Below, in pieces: positions 27,617 to 36,910 of a stretch of 64,000 nucleotides of DNA. Position 1 is the first letter of the stretch, and every line of letters begins with the position of its first letter. A program made the translations under genes and the position numbers. The stretch spans positions 124,001-188,000 of the forward strand of contig CALFUT010000001.1 in NCBI GenBank assembly GCA_937929805.1, written 5' to 3'. The notes below the pieces were generated by a model that saw only the letters and a program-made list of their open reading frames with translations, was not told the origin of the DNA and ran no database searches. The DNA comes from an uncultured Pirellulaceae bacterium (GTDB taxonomy: Bacteria > Planctomycetota > Planctomycetia > Pirellulales > Pirellulaceae).

Positions 27617-30232
27617 CTAACGCGTGTAACGGAACTCGGCCGACGCGAACAACGCTTGGCAAAACATAGACAGCTGCTTTTCTATTGGCTCATTTCGCAT
27701 CGTCGTGCAAAAATTACGCGCCACCCGAAGCTCTTTGCGATCTGCCGGGCGACCGTAAATTGACTCGAACGCCAATTGCAGTTTGTCGGAGATGGATTTC
27801 GCTTCTGGAGCTGACGCGATTTTTTTCGCGAGTGATTTTGATTGTTCGATCACGAGAGGATTGTTCAGAAAGTACAATCCTTGATCGGGTGTGTTGGATT
27901 CTTCGCGCTCACCCACCGGACGATTCGGGTCCGCAAAGTCCAAAACATTCATCGCTCGCGTCACTTGATCCCGAAGAATGGGCAAGTAAATACTGCGATG
28001 GTTAGAACGCACATCGAAGCGAACCTGCTTCAGCCGGACCGACTTACTATCAGCTTCGCTGCCTCGACGCCGTCGCTCGCTGCGGTTCTTCATCGACTCA
28101 CTGGCCATGTCTGGCGACGAGCCCGTGTTCAAGGCACCTTCGCGAACGATCGCCGGTCCGGCGTCGGCAACCAAAGACCGTTGAGGTCGATTTTGATCAA
28201 GCTGCCCACCCATGGCCAACATACAATCACGAATGACTTCCGCTTCTAGGCGTCGTGGCTGATGTCGCCACAACAACTGGTTGTCTGGATCGGCCAGATA
28301 GTTTGCTTCGTCATACTCAGAACTGAGCCGATAAACGCGAGAGGTCGCGATCTCACGGATTAATTTTTTGACACTCCAGCCATTCTGAACAAACTGACTG
28401 GCCAAGTAGTCGAGCAACTCCGGATGAGTCGGCGTGGCTCCCGTCGAACCAAAGTTGTTGGTGCTAGTAACAATGCCTTGCCCAAGCAGGTAGCCCCAGA
28501 CTCGATTCGCCATCACGCGAGCAGTCAGAGGATGCTTTGGGTCCGTCAACCATTGGGCCAACTCGCGGCGGCCTGAAGAATTTTCTGGAAGTGACACGGG
28601 CTGATCGGTCAAGACTTGCGGGAAGCCTCGCGGAATCACGTCGGCCGGTTTGTCAAATTCTCCTCGAACCAACAAACGCGTGTCTTCGATCGTATCGGAA
28701 TCTTGAACTCCCATCGCCAGCGCCAGCGGAGTGCCGTCTTCTGCGTATGAGTTAATTTTTGCTCGCAGAAAACCAGCCAACCCCGAAGCACGAGCAACCG
28801 ACAACACGGTTTTCATGGGCTCCATCTTATTGGATTTTTCTTGGTTCCCCTGTCGGCGAGCACGAAGCGCTTCCGCGAGACTCGATTCGGCGTCAGCGAG
28901 CTGATCCTTGAGGGATTGAAGCTGATCCGTTGAGATGGCGGGTTCATACGATTTGGAATCACGCGAGGGTAACGTAATCAGGCTGGTCGGCCGGCGGTTT
29001 TGCTGACTTTTGAGCGTTCCATAATAAGTATCCGTGCTTTGAAAAATACCCGCCAGTGCGTAGTAATCAGCCTGAGGAATCGGATCGAATTTGTGGTCGT
29101 GACATCGCGCACAAGCAACGGAGACTCCCAGCACAACGCTGCCCAGCACATCAATCTGCTCATCCACTAGATCAAGGTCGAATTGCCGACCATTCCGTTC
29201 GGTCAATGTTTTGGTGCCGATCGCAAGGAATCCAGTCGCAACCAAATTCTCTGACCACTGGTCTTTCGCGTCAGGACCGCGACCAATCGGCAACAGGTCG
29301 CCCGCAATCTGTTGACGCAGAAATTCATCGTACGGTCGGTCGTCGTTGAACGAGTCGATCACGTAGTCACGATATCGCCACGCGTGGGGATACGTCATAT
29401 TCACTTCTTTGCCGGATGATTCCGCGTAGCGAGCAACGTCCAACCAATGACGCCCCCAGCGTTCGCCAAAAGATTCACTTGCCAGCAGAGAATCGACTAA
29501 GTACTCGATCGCGTGCTCCGAATTGGATTCGTACTTCTCAAGAAACCTTTTGCGTAGCGAATCGCTGGCAGGCAACCCGGTCAAGTCTAAGGCCAACCGA
29601 CGCAAAAGCGTCAAGGGATCCGCATCCACAGCGGGCTGGATTCCTTCTTCTTGGAATTTTGCCAAAACGAATCGGTCGATGGTTGAGGCCGCCCAGTCTG
29701 ATGCATCCACCGTTGGCGGCTCCGGTTCCTGGACCGATACAAATGACCAAAACTCGCGTCCACGTTCGATATCTTTGGTGGAAATTTCAGATTGAACTTC
29801 CTGAATCTCCAACTCGCGAGGGTCAAACGCTCCATTTTCAACCCAAGTCCGGAAGTCGCGAACGATATTGGCTGAAAGTTTTCCGCCGGGCGGCATCCGA
29901 TAGTCTTCGTACTCCAGCGAGCTGATGATCAGACTCTCGTCTAGCGAACCCGGGACGACCGCCGGTCCGGAATCACCTCCGGCGTGAGAAGATTCTCGCG
30001 TGTCTAAGAGCAAACCACCACGTGCTTGCCCCGACTGAGAGCTATGGCAGCCGTAACATTCGCGAACCAACACCGGCCGAATTTTGGTTTCGAAAAATTT
30101 CGCTTGGTCTTCTTCCGACATCGTTTGCGCCGCAAGCTGACTGGTAACCAAACCACCACTGGAAGCGATCACCGCAATCAGCAGCTGAAGCACAGAGCGA
30201 AAGGTCAAGCTTTGGGTAGTTCGGATGGTCAT
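27617..30232 (-). CDS. PSCyt1 / DUF1549 / DUF1553 planctomycete cytochrome-type protein
   Basis: An 871-residue exported protein. After a signal segment, residues about 50-115 form the PSCyt1 (planctomycete cytochrome C-like) domain with a c-type heme motif CYGCH (59-63) and YRMPPGGKL. The central DUF1549 has FVLAKFQEEGIQP and RWGRHWLDVARYAES, and DUF1553 lies in the C-terminal third (LTARVMANRVWGYLLGQGIV, QPRRLEAEVIRDCMLA, LNNPLVIEQSKSLAKKI). The ATG at 30232 is preferred; the frame upstream to 30331 runs through a repeat and encodes no signal peptide. Predicted periplasmic; the biochemical role of these proteins is not established. Confidence 0.9.
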   Translation of the reverse strand: MTIRTTQSLTFRSVLQLLIAVIASSGGLVTSQLAAQTMSEEDQAKFFETKIRPVLVRECYGCHSSQSGQARGGLLLDTRESSHAGGDSGPAVVPGSLDESLIISSLEYEDYRMPPGGKLSANIVRDFRTWVENGAFDPRELEIQEVQSEISTKDIERGREFWSFVSVQEPEPPTVDASDWAASTIDRFVLAKFQEEGIQPAVDADPLTLLRRLALDLTGLPASDSLRKRFLEKYESNSEHAIEYLVDSLLASESFGERWGRHWLDVARYAESSGKEVNMTYPHAWRYRDYVIDSFNDDRPYDEFLRQQIAGDLLPIGRGPDAKDQWSENLVATGFLAIGTKTLTERNGRQFDLDLVDEQIDVLGSVVLGVSVACARCHDHKFDPIPQADYYALAGIFQSTDTYYGTLKSQQNRRPTSLITLPSRDSKSYEPAISTDQLQSLKDQLADAESSLAEALRARRQGNQEKSNKMEPMKTVLSVARASGLAGFLRAKINSYAEDGTPLALAMGVQDSDTIEDTRLLVRGEFDKPADVIPRGFPQVLTDQPVSLPENSSGRRELAQWLTDPKHPLTARVMANRVWGYLLGQGIVTSTNNFGSTGATPTHPELLDYLASQFVQNGWSVKKLIREIATSRVYRLSSEYDEANYLADPDNQLLWRHQPRRLEAEVIRDCMLAMGGQLDQNRPQRSLVADAGPAIVREGALNTGSSPDMASESMKNRSERRRRGSEADSKSVRLKQVRFDVRSNHRSIYLPILRDQVTRAMNVLDFADPNRPVGEREESNTPDQGLYFLNNPLVIEQSKSLAKKIASAPEAKSISDKLQLAFESIYGRPADRKELRVARNFCTTMRNEPIEKQLSMFCQALFASAEFRYTR

Positions 30233-30282
30233 CGTCACAATCTCTCGTTCAGTGAATTTTGGTTGGACAGTGGTCGTGTCGC

Positions 30283-30377
30283 AGGAGGGCGAGGATCCGC
30301 CCGAGCCGTGCCAAGCAAGAAGCTCAACCATCCAAGCGGGGCGTTAAACCGAGGGGGGGACGGAGCCTTCCCCTCCC
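30283..30377. repeat. GC-rich palindromic repeat (CGGACGGAGCCT family)
   Basis: An inverted unit at 30283-30307 and a direct unit at 30353-30377 form the arms of an imperfect palindrome of about 95 bp between the EF-hand and PSCyt genes. The direct unit differs from the helicase copy at 21776-21800 at one position. Confidence 0.8.
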
Positions 30378-30398
30378 GAGCACCGACTTCGGCTGACT

Positions 30399-31136
30399 TT
30401 AAAGCTCGAAGTCGACTGGTGGCAACTTTGGCTCGATTGGTTTCTGGCCGTCGCCACGATTGCGTTTGCCTTTGCTTTGACTTTTCTCACCACGCTTCTG
30501 CCGCATCGTTTCCATTGCGGTTTTCAGCTCGGCAAGTTCAACAAACCCGTCGGCGTTGGCATCCATTTTTGAGAAGTTCTTCTTGAATCGATCGGGGGCT
30601 TCTTCGAGGGAAATTTTTTCGTCACCGTCCTTATCCATTCGCTGAAGCAACTTGGTAGGATCCATGCTTCGCTTCCCTTTCTCTCCGTCGCCGCGTTCAC
30701 GCTTATCAGGACCGCCACGTTCATCTTTTTCCTTGCCCTTGCCCTTGCCTTTACCCTTTGCTTTGCCCTTGCCTTTGCCTTTGCCTTCACCATTCCGCTC
30801 ACCTTTTCCTTGCCGACTTTCGAAAGCGGTTGTGAGCTCGTCGGCGGACACAAAGCCATCTCCGTTGATATCAACTTTTTCGAATCGCTTTTGCATTCGC
30901 TCTGGCAATTCAGTAACGGCGAGACTTCCATCACCATCGGTATCAAACCGTTCAATCAACATTTCCGGGCTCGGGCGACGACGCCGTTTCTCGGCGTCAC
31001 CTTTTCGCTTGCCTCGCTCGGCACGCTGGCTATTGTTTTGATCGCTTTTCTCAGGTCGCTGAGCCTGCGACGTTTGAGCGAACAAGAACGTCACGGCAAC
31101 GATGCCAGCTATCAGTAGAATGGATTTGTTTTTCAT
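30399..31136 (-). CDS. Secreted EF-hand protein with Lys/Gly repeat
   Basis: A 245-residue exported protein (signal peptide MKNKSILLIAGIVAVTFLFA, cleavage near SQAQ). Four EF-hand loops are visible: DTDGDGSLAVTE, DINGDGFVSADE, DKDGDEKISLEE and DANADGFVELAE, in two pairs separated by a low-complexity Lys-Gly tract of alternating GK/KG units and an acidic-basic linker. AAGGA seven bases upstream fixes the ATG at 31136. It is upstream of, and co-oriented with, the PSCyt and DUF1501 genes, a common planctomycete trio; calcium-dependent assembly is a reasonable inference. Confidence 0.85.
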   Translation of the reverse strand: MKNKSILLIAGIVAVTFLFAQTSQAQRPEKSDQNNSQRAERGKRKGDAEKRRRRPSPEMLIERFDTDGDGSLAVTELPERMQKRFEKVDINGDGFVSADELTTAFESRQGKGERNGEGKGKGKGKAKGKGKGKGKEKDERGGPDKRERGDGEKGKRSMDPTKLLQRMDKDGDEKISLEEAPDRFKKNFSKMDANADGFVELAELKTAMETMRQKRGEKSQSKGKRNRGDGQKPIEPKLPPVDFEL

Positions 31137-31300
31137 TTGATTTTCCTTCACGTTTGGATTCTACGTACCTGACCTTTTGTCAATTATGTGCCACGATTCC
31201 ATGGTCGGTCATCCATATCTGACACGCATTTCTTTATTTGTAAGGACGCAAAAAAGCCGTATCCCCTCATCTTTAGCTGCTGCCGACGCAATCAAGAACC

Positions 31301-31306
31301 TATAAT
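31301..31306 (+). promoter_or_regulatory. Candidate -10 box, possibly leaderless mRNA
   Basis: A perfect TATAAT lies eight bases before the ATG of the ECF sigma gene (31315). If used, transcription would start at or within one or two bases of the start codon. No Shine-Dalgarno precedes the ATG, which fits a leaderless message. There is no good TTGACA at the expected spacing. Confidence 0.4.
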
Positions 31307-31314
31307 ATAGCGTT

Positions 31315-31977
31315 ATGAATGACCCGAATTCCCAGCGTGAACTTGCAGATGACAGCACAATCGAACAAGCATTGCGCGAGCGGGGCGACGAAGCTTTGGC
31401 AGAACATTTTTCGGCTTTTCAGCCTCGCTTGAAGCAGATTATTCGGTTTCGAATGGATCGCCGGCTGGCAGCGAGGGTATCGGAATCGGATGTCATTCAA
31501 GAAACATACGTGCGAGCCGCGAAACGGATTGATCACTTTCTGGAACAACCCGACCTGCCGTTTTTTGTTTGGTTGCGGCTGGAAGTTCAGCAAAAACTTC
31601 ACGAACTGCATCGATTTCATCTGGGTGCTGCCAAACGAGATGCTCGAGCCGAAGTGAATTTCGGTTCGTCCAACCAGAACCACGGTCAGACCTCAATGTG
31701 CCTCGCTCATCATTTGGCGGCACAAATTACGTCCCCAAGCTTGGTCGTTCAGCGTGAAGAACAGTTGGAGTTCCTCAAACGGGCGTTGGATGAGATGAAC
31801 GAAACCGATCGCGAAGTCATCGCGTTGCGGCACTTCGAGGAGTTGTCGAATGTCGAGACTGCCAAGGTGCTTGGTCTGCAACCGTCCGCAGCCAGCAAAC
31901 GGTACCTACGAGCACTCAAACGAGTGGGTGAAATCATGAAAGAAGCACAGCAGTTCGATGAACCGGCCGGCCAGTAA
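31315..31977 (+). CDS. ECF-type RNA polymerase sigma factor
   Basis: A 220-residue sigma-70 family ECF factor. Region 2 spans about residues 28-105 (LKQIIRFRMDRRLAARVSES then DVIQETYVRAAKRI, FVWLRLEVQQKLHELHR), and region 4 about 160-210 (EMNETDREVIALRHFEELSN then VETAKVLGLQPSAASKRYLR). Its C-terminus overlaps the start of the kinase gene, so the two are translationally linked. In planctomycetes such ECFs are typically partnered with a neighbouring Hanks kinase that is thought to activate them by phosphorylation. Confidence 0.93.
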   Translation: MNDPNSQRELADDSTIEQALRERGDEALAEHFSAFQPRLKQIIRFRMDRRLAARVSESDVIQETYVRAAKRIDHFLEQPDLPFFVWLRLEVQQKLHELHRFHLGAAKRDARAEVNFGSSNQNHGQTSMCLAHHLAAQITSPSLVVQREEQLEFLKRALDEMNETDREVIALRHFEELSNVETAKVLGLQPSAASKRYLRALKRVGEIMKEAQQFDEPAGQ

Positions 31978-33859
31978 TCAAGAAATGCCTGACGAGGCTC
32001 ATGACGAAGCGTCCGAGCAACTGCTTGACTCGATCGTCGATGACTTCACGCGTCAGATCCGCGCCGGGCAGAACCCGCAAGTCGCAGACTTCCAAAAACG
32101 TTACCCTCAGCTGCATTGCCAATTGGGTGAATTGCTTGGTTCAGTCGCGGCGATTGAAGGTTTGAAATCCACTGCGGTTGACTCAACGGCGTCGTTTGAT
32201 CGAACTAAGTTTCCGATGCCCGAAACAATCGGCGAATACAATGTCTTATCTGAGCTGGGACGTGGTGGCATGGGAGTCGTCTACCTAGGCAAGCATCAAA
32301 CGTTGGGCCGTCAGGTTGCGATTAAAGTTCTGCCGCCCTCGTTGGCGTCGTCGGAAGATCGCGTTGATCGCTTTCAGGGTGAAGCACAGGCCGCTGCTCG
32401 ATTGCATCACACTCATATCGTCGGCGTGTTTGGCGTCGGACAGAATGAATCGTTTCACTACTACGTCATGGATTATGTCGCTGGTCGAGGACTGGACGAG
32501 TTGATTGGTGAACGAAAAACGAGGCGCAAGTCTTCCGATTCCGATTCTGCGTCGAGTGATCAGCCAAAAACCGCATCCAATCGTTCTGATCAAGCTCATT
32601 TTCGCTGGGCGGCGCGGGTTGGTGCGGACCTTGCCGATGCTTTGGCCTACGCGCATGGGCAAGGTGTTTTTCATCGTGATCTGAAGCCTTCGAATTTTTT
32701 GCTTGGAGACGACGGAGTCGTCAGGATTACCGATTTTGGTCTCGCAAAATATTCGGACAGCGATGTCCACCTAACGAAAACTGGCGATCTGATTGGAACG
32801 CCTCAATACCTTGCACCCGAGTCGCTCAAAGGTCAGTACGACGCGCAAAGCGAGGTCTATTGTCTTGGCTTGACGATTTACGAGCTGATCGCGTCGCAAC
32901 CGGCCTTCGCTGGCGGCAGTCCGGCTGAAGTGCTAAACAAGATCACGACCACTCGCCCGAGCCCGCTTCGCAAACTGAACGCAAAAATCCCAACTGACCT
33001 GTCGACTGTCATCGAGAAAGCGGTCTCGCAGGAACCCGAATCGCGATACCGTGATGCAAAAGCATTTCGAGACGACCTACTGGCGTTTCGCGAAGGTCGA
33101 GCCATCTCGGCGCGGCGTGCGTCGACGTGGCAGCACGCGAAACGGTGGGCTCGATCCAATCCGCTGGCGGCAAGCCTATCGGGTTTGAGTTTGGCTTTAC
33201 TGACGCTGGTTGCCGTCGTGACCTCGATTGGCTACTGGTCGACCAATGATGCGTTGGGCAAGCTGCAAGAGCAAACGGAACTTCTACAGCATCAGAAGGC
33301 GCTTCTACACGAACAGCAGACCGCGACCGCCGAAGCGCTTGAGCAGGCGATCGAGAATAAGAATGAGGCGATCGAAAATGAGAGGAAGACCGCCGAAGGG
33401 ATCGCGCTGGCTGAAAAAAATGTGGCGATCACCATGGAAGTATTCGACGAAATGTTCCGGAAGGTGGCGACGCAAGAGGCGTGGGAGATTGATGGGTTCA
33501 ACGAACTGACTGGGTTTGAGATGTCGTTGACCGATGCCGATGCAGAGTTTCTGGACAAACTGCTGACCTTCTACCGTCAATTTGCAGAACAGAATGCCGA
33601 CAACGTTGACCTAGCCGCCGAGCTCGCGCGGTCCTACCGTCGCATGGGGAACATCTACCAGCTGATCAAGCAGCCGGCCGAGGCCATCAACGCGTACCGC
33701 GAGGCCGTTAGTTTGTACCAATGGGTCTCGCTGGCCGATCCGGATTCTGGCGACGCTCAACTGGCCGCGTTTGAAGCCAATGAGGAACTCTCTAGGCTGT
33801 TGGAACAGCAAGAATCGTCATCTGCGGCAGTCGGCCCAAGCCGCGACTTGGATCGGTAA
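31958..33859 (+). CDS. Membrane Ser/Thr protein kinase with coiled coil and TPR-like tail
   Basis: A 633-residue Hanks-type kinase. After an 85-residue N-terminus, the kinase domain (about 93-380) shows LGRGGMGVVYLG, Lys123 in AIKVL, catalytic FHRDLKPSNFLL (Asp241), ITDFGLA (259-261) and YLAPESL, with a Ser-rich insertion at about 188-210. One membrane helix follows (about 403-426), then a Gln/Glu-rich coiled coil and TPR-like helices (about 545-630) predicted to be outside the membrane. The start at 31958 overlaps the sigma gene by 20 bp; the ATG at 31985 would remove the overlap. Presumed role: sense an extracytoplasmic cue and control the partner sigma factor. Confidence 0.93.
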   Translation: MNRPASNQEMPDEAHDEASEQLLDSIVDDFTRQIRAGQNPQVADFQKRYPQLHCQLGELLGSVAAIEGLKSTAVDSTASFDRTKFPMPETIGEYNVLSELGRGGMGVVYLGKHQTLGRQVAIKVLPPSLASSEDRVDRFQGEAQAAARLHHTHIVGVFGVGQNESFHYYVMDYVAGRGLDELIGERKTRRKSSDSDSASSDQPKTASNRSDQAHFRWAARVGADLADALAYAHGQGVFHRDLKPSNFLLGDDGVVRITDFGLAKYSDSDVHLTKTGDLIGTPQYLAPESLKGQYDAQSEVYCLGLTIYELIASQPAFAGGSPAEVLNKITTTRPSPLRKLNAKIPTDLSTVIEKAVSQEPESRYRDAKAFRDDLLAFREGRAISARRASTWQHAKRWARSNPLAASLSGLSLALLTLVAVVTSIGYWSTNDALGKLQEQTELLQHQKALLHEQQTATAEALEQAIENKNEAIENERKTAEGIALAEKNVAITMEVFDEMFRKVATQEAWEIDGFNELTGFEMSLTDADAEFLDKLLTFYRQFAEQNADNVDLAAELARSYRRMGNIYQLIKQPAEAINAYREAVSLYQWVSLADPDSGDAQLAAFEANEELSRLLEQQESSSAAVGPSRDLDR

Positions 33860-33861
33860 GA

Positions 33862-33941
33862 AGTGTCGGACAATTGTCCCAATTGTTGGCAAGTCTGGGC
33901 TGGCTTCGCCAGCACAACAATTGGAACAATTGTCCGACACT
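33862..33941. repeat. 80-bp near-perfect palindromic repeat (AGTGTCGGACAATTGT)
   Basis: Arms 33862-33887 and 33916-33941 (26 bp) match at 25 positions when inverted; the loop contains a second hairpin GCTGGC-TTC-GCCAGC (33899-33913). It begins a few bases after the kinase stop codon and abuts a terminator. Likely a mobile or regulatory palindromic repeat family. Confidence 0.8.
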
Positions 33942-33962
33942 GCTCGCGACGCGAGCTTTTTT
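33942..33962 (+). terminator. Rho-independent terminator of the sigma-kinase operon
   Basis: Stem GCTCGCG / CGCGAGC with a one-base apex is followed by six T, directly after the palindromic repeat. Confidence 0.8.
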
Positions 33963-33974
33963 ACTGGCACCAAA

Positions 33975-34002
33975 AAAAGCCGCGTCAAATGACGCGGCTT
34001 TT
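33975..34002. terminator. Bidirectional terminator between sigma-kinase operon and rpoD
   Basis: A perfect 13-bp inverted repeat (33975-33987, 33990-34002) flanked by A and T tracts. It serves the minus-strand rpoD, whose stop codon is about 40 bp away, and can back up the operon on the plus strand. Confidence 0.85.
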
Positions 34003-34043
34003 GGTTTCTATATTCTTGTGACGATGCCACAGTGGTCGCTTGG

Positions 34044-35621
34044 TCAGTCGAGGAAGCCGACCAGTTCTTGGCTGCGGCTTGGTTGCTGCAGCTTGCGAAC
34101 GGCCTTCGCTTCAATCTGACGAATACGCTCACGAGTCACTTTGAAAATGTGACCGACCTCTTCCAAGGTGTAGCTGTAGCCATCACCCAGCCCGTAACGA
34201 AGCTTGATGATTTCACGCTCGCGATAACTGAGCGTCTTCAGCACGTCTTGAATGCGACCGCGAAGCATCTCCTGAGCCGCACCGATCGACGGGTTTTCCG
34301 CCTCGCCGTCGGGCAGCAAGTCACCAAAGTGGCTGTCCTCGCTATTTCCAACCGGACGATCCAAGCTAATCGGATAACGGCTCATCGCCAACACGCGACG
34401 GGCTTCGTCAACCGTTGTCTCGCTGCGTCGAGCCACTTCTTCAAGCGATGGTTCGCGACCAAGCTCCTGTAGTAGCTGCCGTGAAACCGAGCGAACGCGT
34501 GACATGGTCTCGACCATGTGAACTGGAATTCGAATCGTTCGACTCTGGTCAGCAACCGCACGAGTGATCGCCTGACGAATCCACCAAGTGGCGTAAGTGC
34601 AGAACTTGAATCCGCGACGGTACTCGAACTTGTCGACCGCTCGCATCAAGCCAGCGTTGCCTTCCTGAATCAGATCCAAGAAGCTCAGGCCACGGTTGCG
34701 ATACTTCTTGGCGATCGAAACCACCAAGCGAAGGTTACCTTCAGACAGCTCACGCTTCGCCTTTTGGTATTTGGTGTAGGTGGAACGCAACGTTTTGACT
34801 CGCTGACGCAAGCTTTTGGGCGATTCCTGCACTGCGAGAAGAATGCGACGCATTTCCGCGATCCAAGGCTCACGTTCGGCAGCCGGCTTGCCAGCTTTCT
34901 TGTGCTTTTGAATTTTCGCAGACAGCTTGTCGACGCGATCACTGAAGTCTTCGACCACTCGGATCAAGGATTCGATTCTCTGAGTCCGCAAACCAAGTTC
35001 CTCGATCAGGCGGACTGCCCGACGGCGACGGCGAGACAGGTTTTGCCACGCTTTGCGGCGCTTGGCCTTGGATTGAGTTTTCGAATACGCCAATAGGAAA
35101 TCGTGACGGTTGCGTTTCAGCAACACCGACAGCGTTTCCAAGTTGTGAGGGATTCGGCCAAGAATCTGCTCTTTCTCTAGGCGGTCGGTCACCGACACCT
35201 GAACGGTCCGATCAAACGGTAGTTCGCCGTGATGGACTCGGACGAGCGTTTTAAACGCGACCTTCAGCACATAATCGCACTCCAACAAGTGCGTTCGGAA
35301 CGCACGCCGGGTGTCTTCGATGTCCTTGGCAAGCGTGATTTCCTCTTGCCGAGTGAGCAGTGGGATCTCACCCATCTGAGTCAGGTACATTCGCACCGGA
35401 TCATCGGACCAAGTTTCCGCTTCATCGACTCCCGATCGAACCTCTTCGGCCTCGTCGGTGGTAGAAGCTTTCGCATCCGTCGTGCTGGCAGCAACCCCAT
35501 CGGTTGAATCGTCTGCCGGAGCAACTTCGGCTCCACCTGCCACCACGTCCTCGAAACCCTGCGGGGTAACTCGTGTCCGTGTTGCTTCACTATCAAAATC
35601 TTCGAGCAATGTGTCGTACAA
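34044..35621 (-). CDS. rpoD: RNA polymerase primary sigma factor
   Basis: A 525-residue group 1 sigma factor that directs RNA polymerase to housekeeping promoters. An acidic N-terminal 65 residues is followed by region 1.2 ([20 protein letters not shown]), region 2 ([19 protein letters not shown], then [20 protein letters not shown]), region 3 and region 4 ([33 protein letters not shown]). The start is TTG at 35621: AGGAG (35630-35634) lies eight bases upstream and no ATG is in frame nearby. A TTG start on an essential gene may limit its translation. Monocistronic, with a strong terminator downstream. Confidence 0.96.
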   Translation of the reverse strand: MYDTLLEDFDSEATRTRVTPQGFEDVVAGGAEVAPADDSTDGVAASTTDAKASTTDEAEEVRSGVDEAETWSDDPVRMYLTQMGEIPLLTRQEEITLAKDIEDTRRAFRTHLLECDYVLKVAFKTLVRVHHGELPFDRTVQVSVTDRLEKEQILGRIPHNLETLSVLLKRNRHDFLLAYSKTQSKAKRRKAWQNLSRRRRRAVRLIEELGLRTQRIESLIRVVEDFSDRVDKLSAKIQKHKKAGKPAAEREPWIAEMRRILLAVQESPKSLRQRVKTLRSTYTKYQKAKRELSEGNLRLVVSIAKKYRNRGLSFLDLIQEGNAGLMRAVDKFEYRRGFKFCTYATWWIRQAITRAVADQSRTIRIPVHMVETMSRVRSVSRQLLQELGREPSLEEVARRSETTVDEARRVLAMSRYPISLDRPVGNSEDSHFGDLLPDGEAENPSIGAAQEMLRGRIQDVLKTLSYREREIIKLRYGLGDGYSYTLEEVGHIFKVTRERIRQIEAKAVRKLQQPSRSQELVGFLD

Positions 35622-36910
35622 CCTTGATACTCCTACGCCAGAAATCGTTTAAGAAACTAAGGACCAAACTCTACCACCACTTAGGGGTCACCGAAGCAGT
35701 AGCCGATATTTGGAAAAATATTACAGTTAGCGAACCCATTCCATGCAAACCATAATCAACACCCCCGTGCAGATCGAGATGCACCGTTCGCGTGGTGCAC
35801 CGGCTTGTACGTTCAAAACCATCCAACCGTTCACAAAGGCCGTAGAAAACCACCAACCCAGCGTGAAATGTCAGATAAGACCTCCGTGGAACACTTGAAC
35901 AGACACGATCAACGATTGCGTTTGTCTAATAACAACTAGCAACAACGCCCCAAGCCAACGGGACGAACCTGCCACGCAATATTCCGTTTTATCCTGCCAT
36001 CTTCCGTGGACTCCGCTCCAACAGCCCTGTCACGAAGTCAAAAATCGCCTTTTAGGAAATTCGCATCCTACTGCTGACATGGAAATCAGCGCCGCCAAAA
36101 TCGCTTCAAACATGGCTCAACAAATAAGGCGAGAGCATACGGCGGGCAACGGTTGCCACGCGGCTTTCGTACTGGGCTGTGGAAACAGCTTGAGCGTTGA
36201 ATGCGATCAGTCTGAATTTTACCTCGGGCCTTGCCCCGGTCCAGTCAGAAAATCCGTTTCACTCCGGTTTTATCCAGCATCAAGTGGAAAATCGCCTTTG
36301 CCGAAACGTTGCCGGTAGGGAGCATTAAAACGAACGGGCTGGCATCGAAATTGCTGTCGGTGTGGTCGCAACCGCCAAGGTTCACCCTGCGAGACCAGCG
36401 GCATTGCCTCTAGGGTCGCTGAATCCACCGAGAATCGACTTGAAGGATACCATCCGATCGTCAAGCTTTTTTGATTCTTCCGCTGAAGAAGCATCCGCGT
36501 TACTCAAACGGCTCTGCTGCCCCAGCAACCAGAAAAAGCTCGCCCAATGAAGTTCGCGAAAACTGGATTCGTTCCCCGGTAACAGCTCACAACAGTCGCC
36601 AGTAAAATGCTGTCACTTACGTCGGACACTATCTCGGCCGAAAATCAGTGGGGATGGGCGAAAATTCAGCAAGTTTTCGCGGTGCATTGCTAAGAGGCCA
36701 GAACCGCGTTGCCACCCCAGAATCAATGACTCGCCACCAGCGTTTGGCGACATCAGCATTGAACAGCCGGCAATCATTGGCGTAAAAACCATAGGCTTGA
36801 GCCACTTAGTCCTGCGAACGTCAGGAGAACCAAACGCCAGAACAACCTATACTGAACAACTCCAATCAACTGATTATTCAAGTCACACCGCGAAACCAAT
36901 CACTCCTGCC
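35622..36910. other. 1.3 kb stretch without a supportable gene
   Basis: The largest gene-free interval in the window, between rpoD and the zinc-ribbon membrane protein. Its open frames are short, lack Shine-Dalgarno sites and have no domain-like composition. I searched for RNase P, tmRNA, SRP RNA, 6S RNA and tRNA hallmarks and found none. It must carry the rpoD promoter; a leader RNA or undetected sRNA is possible. Confidence 0.5.

Noticed and set aside
30233-30331. N-terminal extension of the PSCyt gene
   Set aside because: It runs through the GC-rich palindromic repeat and encodes no signal peptide; the ATG at 30232 gives the expected protein.
36079-36318. Short open frames upstream of the zinc-ribbon gene
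   Set aside because: No start signal or recognisable composition; both strands are open by chance.
35622-36910. tRNA, tmRNA, RNase P or SRP RNA
   Set aside because: No T-loop, CCA-end or signature sequence of these RNAs is present.
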